6,698 nt of DNA, taken from NCBI GenBank assembly GCA_030631445.1, contig DAOVLD010000102.1, forward strand, positions 1-6,698, given 5' to 3'. The notes under the pieces were generated by a model, which saw nothing but the letters and a program-made list of their open reading frames with translations, did not search any database and was not told the origin of the DNA. The position numbers were made by a program, and so were the translations under genes. This document shows, piece by piece, positions 5,172 to 6,698 of the stretch. The DNA is from Bacteroidota bacterium. Its GTDB lineage: Bacteria > Bacteroidota > Bacteroidia > Bacteroidales > VadinHA17. Positions within the stretch are counted from its first letter, which is position 1. Each line of letters begins with the position of its first letter.

Positions 5172-5384
5172 ATGAAATCACTAAAATATATAGTATATAA
5201 AGAAGAAAAATACTATGTTTCGCAATGTTTAAATGTTGACGTATCAAGTTTCGGTAATACTTTACAGGAAGCTATTGATAATCTTAATGAAGCCTTGCAA
5301 TTGTATTTTGATGATAAGAAAGCTTCTCAAACATTTCTGAACATTAATGAGACCATGATCGGTGAAACATATATAAATGTCTAA
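5172..5384 (+). CDS. hicB: HicB-family antitoxin, short form
   Basis: The 70-residue protein shows the HicB partial RNase H-like fold: Y-I-V-Y-K-E-E-K-Y-Y-V-S-Q-C, then V-D-V-S-S-F-G-N-T-L-Q-E-A-I-D-N-L-N-E-A-L near residues 22-42. HicB neutralises HicA by covering its active site. Many HicB proteins carry a C-terminal helix-turn-helix or ribbon-helix-helix domain. Here only about 25 residues follow the core, too few for one, so DNA binding by this protein alone is uncertain. It is encoded first, the reverse of the classical hicA-hicB order, and its last 8 nt overlap the hicA start (ATGTCTAA, 5377-5384), which suggests coupled translation. Confidence 0.88.
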   Translation: MKSLKYIVYKEEKYYVSQCLNVDVSSFGNTLQEAIDNLNEALQLYFDDKKASQTFLNINETMIGETYINV

Positions 5385-5580
5385 GCTGCCATCATCTAAA
5401 CTAATCATTAAAACTTTGCTAAAAAATGGTTTTGAGTTTACGTCTCAAAAGGGAAGCCATTGTAAGTATCAAAAAGATGATAAAACAGTCATTGTTCCCT
5501 CACCGAGGAAAGAAATACCAATTGGAACTTTTCGATCCATTGTACGACAATCTGGATTATCAATTGATAAGTTCAAGTAA
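5377..5580 (+). CDS. hicA: HicA-family mRNA interferase toxin
   Basis: HicA is a small RNA-binding ribonuclease with a dsRBD-like fold that cleaves mRNAs when its antitoxin is lost. The 67-residue protein is full length. It starts with an L-P-S-S-K-L-I-I-K-T-L-L helix, then N-G-F-E-F-T-S-Q-K-G-S-H-C-K-Y. H28 in G-S-H is the catalytic histidine position. The third strand T-V-I-V-P-S-P followed by K-E-I-P-I-G-T-F-R-S-I and the final helix is typical of the family. No key residue is missing, so the toxin looks intact. It has no separate promoter and depends on the hicB transcript. Confidence 0.93.
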   Translation: MSKLPSSKLIIKTLLKNGFEFTSQKGSHCKYQKDDKTVIVPSPRKEIPIGTFRSIVRQSGLSIDKFK

Positions 5581-5676
5581 ACATCAGCGAATTTTACCAT
5601 GATCATTCTACCCAGTACAGTAACCGGCACACAACAACACTGTAACACTCACGATAGCTATTGGGAACACAATTTT
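5581..5676. other. Spacer after hicA with a block shared with the nucleotidyltransferase end
   Basis: Reverse-complemented, 5621-5648 matches 1124-1153 in 24 of about 30 aligned columns, including GTGTTACA and CCGG. The piece ACGATAGCTATTGGGAAC (5651-5668) lies between this block and the octamer array. No terminator hairpin with a T-run is convincing; the run of six T at 5673-5678 has no stem before it. Confidence 0.55.
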
Positions 5677-5864
5677 TTAACTCTTAAACTTATAAACTCT
5701 TCAACAAATAAACTTCTTAACTCCTAAACTTATAAACTTTTCATTACTTCATTTCCTCATCACCTCATTACCTCATCACTTCACAGCAACACAATTTCTT
5801 AACTTCTCAACTCATAAACTTTTTATTACTTCATTTCCTCATCACCTCATTACCTCATCACTTT
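5677..5864 (-). repeat. Long octamer-phased, nearly G-free array
   Basis: Twenty-three consecutive 8-nt units can be laid out, with a 2-nt phase shift before 5743 and before 5825. Typical units are TTAACTCT, TAAACTTA, TAAACTCT, TCAACAAA, TAAACTTC, then ATTACTTC, ATTTCCTC, ATCACCTC, ATTACCTC, ATCACTTC. A 39-bp block is perfectly repeated at 5743-5781 and 5825-5863, 82 nt apart (ten octamers plus 2). Between 5666 and 5867 I find a single G (5786). The words are the reverse complement of those at 392-453, hence the minus orientation given. Confidence 0.9.
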
Positions 5865-5930
5865 ACTGAATTACTGTTTCAAAACATTCTTCTTGTTAAT
5901 TATTTTTAATTTCCCGGAAAAGTTTTTTCC

Positions 5931-5938
5931 TATATTTG
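5931..5938 (+). promoter_or_regulatory. Predicted -7 box for the C69 dipeptidase gene
   Basis: TATATTTG is an exact TAnnTTTG match 29 nt before the ATG at 5968. Upstream, TTTT/TTTA at about 5904-5908 would need a spacer of 22-23 nt, slightly too long for a good -33 box. Transcription would start near 5945. Confidence 0.55.
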
Positions 5939-5967
5939 TCCTTCTTAACTTGAAAACACTTATAGCT

Positions 5968-6698
5968 ATGAAAAAAGGAATATCAATAATTTTTACACTT
6001 GTCTTATCATTTCTGGTTATCAACCAATCAGGAAATGCATGTACAAATTTCCTGATCACAAAAGGCGCTTCTGTTGATGGCTCAACCATGATAACTTTTT
6101 CAGCCGATTCTCACGTGCTGTTTGGAGAGTTATATTTCACACCCTCAGCTGATTATCCGGATGGAGCCATGCTTGATATTTATGAATGGGATACCGGAAA
6201 ATACCTTGGTAAGATCAAACAGGTAAACCATACCTGGTCGGTAGTAGGAAATATTAATGAACACCAGGTTGCCATCGGAGAAACTACATACGGCGGTCGT
6301 TCAGAACTCAGAGATACTGCAGGTTTAATTGATTATGGAAGTCTTATGTATATTACACTTCAAAGGTCAGAAAATGCCAGGGAAGCAATTAAAACAATCG
6401 CAGAACTTCTTGATGAATATGGTTACTGCAGCTCGGGTGAATCTTTCTCAATCTCTGATAAAAACGAAGTATGGTTTATGGAACTGATCGGCAAAGGCAA
6501 AGGCAACACCGGTGCAGTATGGGTAGCCCGTCGCATTCCCGACGGATACATCAGCGGACATGCCAACCAGGCAAGGATCACTACCTTCCCGCTTGAAAAC
6601 GGAAAAACTTCTATCTCGTCAGATAATCTTGATAAGATATTTGATCCCGGAATTGAAACTATCTATGCAGCTGATATTATTGAAGTCGCCCGTAAGAT
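5968..6698 (+). CDS. Secreted peptidase family C69 dipeptidase (3' partial)
   Basis: The frame runs from ATG 5968 off the window edge, giving 243 residues of what is usually a protein of roughly 500 or more. Residues 1-24 form a signal peptide: K-K at 2-3, a hydrophobic stretch 5-18, and S-G-N-A before the cut. C25 in A-C-T-N-F-L-I-T-K-G-A-S-V-D-G-S matches the nucleophile of C69 N-terminal-nucleophile dipeptidases. G-E-T-T-Y-G-G-R (104-111) and Y-G-Y-C-S-S-G-E-S-F (150-159) also fit the family. It should cleave dipeptides or short peptides in the periplasm or outside the cell. The residues before C25 (G-N-A) are a poor lipobox, so a lipoprotein is less likely. Apparent small reverse-strand frames over its start are shadows. 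Confidence 0.9.
   Translation, partial: MKKGISIIFTLVLSFLVINQSGNACTNFLITKGASVDGSTMITFSADSHVLFGELYFTPSADYPDGAMLDIYEWDTGKYLGKIKQVNHTWSVVGNINEHQVAIGETTYGGRSELRDTAGLIDYGSLMYITLQRSENAREAIKTIAELLDEYGYCSSGESFSISDKNEVWFMELIGKGKGNTGAVWVARRIPDGYISGHANQARITTFPLENGKTSISSDNLDKIFDPGIETIYAADIIEVARK

Noticed and set aside
5743..5863. CRISPR-like pair of perfect 39-bp repeats
   Set aside because: There are only two copies, and the 43 bases between them belong to the same octamer array. There is no palindromic repeat and no cas gene.
5871..6089. Minus-strand frame of 72 codons over the C69 start
   Set aside because: It covers the antisense of the signal peptide and catalytic Cys of the C69 gene and has no recognisable content.

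Overview
The window looks like chromosomal DNA of a Bacteroidota bacterium, most likely of the Bacteroidales/Marinilabiliales type. The reasons are the low GC content, the lack of Shine-Dalgarno sites, several good matches to the Bacteroidota sigma-ABfr -7 box (TAnnTTTG), and proteins with the look of that phylum. This is a judgement from pattern recognition; no database was searched.

Layout. The window opens with the C-terminal end of a gene that looks like an M23 murein peptidase (1-390). A small four-helix-bundle gene of the '23S rRNA intervening sequence protein' family follows on the minus strand (651-1013). It sits between two same-direction copies of a fold-back repeat (462-563 and 1043-1127). 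Next comes a minus-strand sugar nucleotidyltransferase (1151-2056), divergent from anmK, the anhydro-MurNAc kinase (2337-3401, TTG start). A 152-bp MITE-like fold-back element (3428-3579) separates anmK from an iron-dependent alcohol dehydrogenase of the YqhD/BDH type (3671-4810). After a gene-poor spacer there is a compact hicB-hicA toxin-antitoxin pair (5172-5580) with a palindrome over its predicted promoter. A long octanucleotide-phased array (5677-5864) comes next. The window ends inside a secreted C69-family dipeptidase (5968 to the edge).

The genes. Three or four products fit cell-wall or peptide turnover outside the cytoplasm and sugar salvage inside it: M23 peptidase, AnmK, C69 dipeptidase, and possibly the nucleotidyltransferase. 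They are not one operon, because strands alternate and predicted promoters lie in between. HicBA and the four-helix-bundle gene are accessory cargo.

The intergenic DNA is the most unusual part. Nearly every spacer holds degenerate short-period arrays. The period is 8 nt at 392-453, 468-563, 1049-1127, 2303-2342 and 5677-5864. It is 7 nt at 2272-2299 and 4811-4852, and about 10.3 nt at 3466-3563. The 8-nt arrays almost lack G on one strand, and two copies differ by exactly two octamers. The four-helix-bundle gene bracketed by such repeats is the best candidate here for an undescribed non-autonomous mobile unit.
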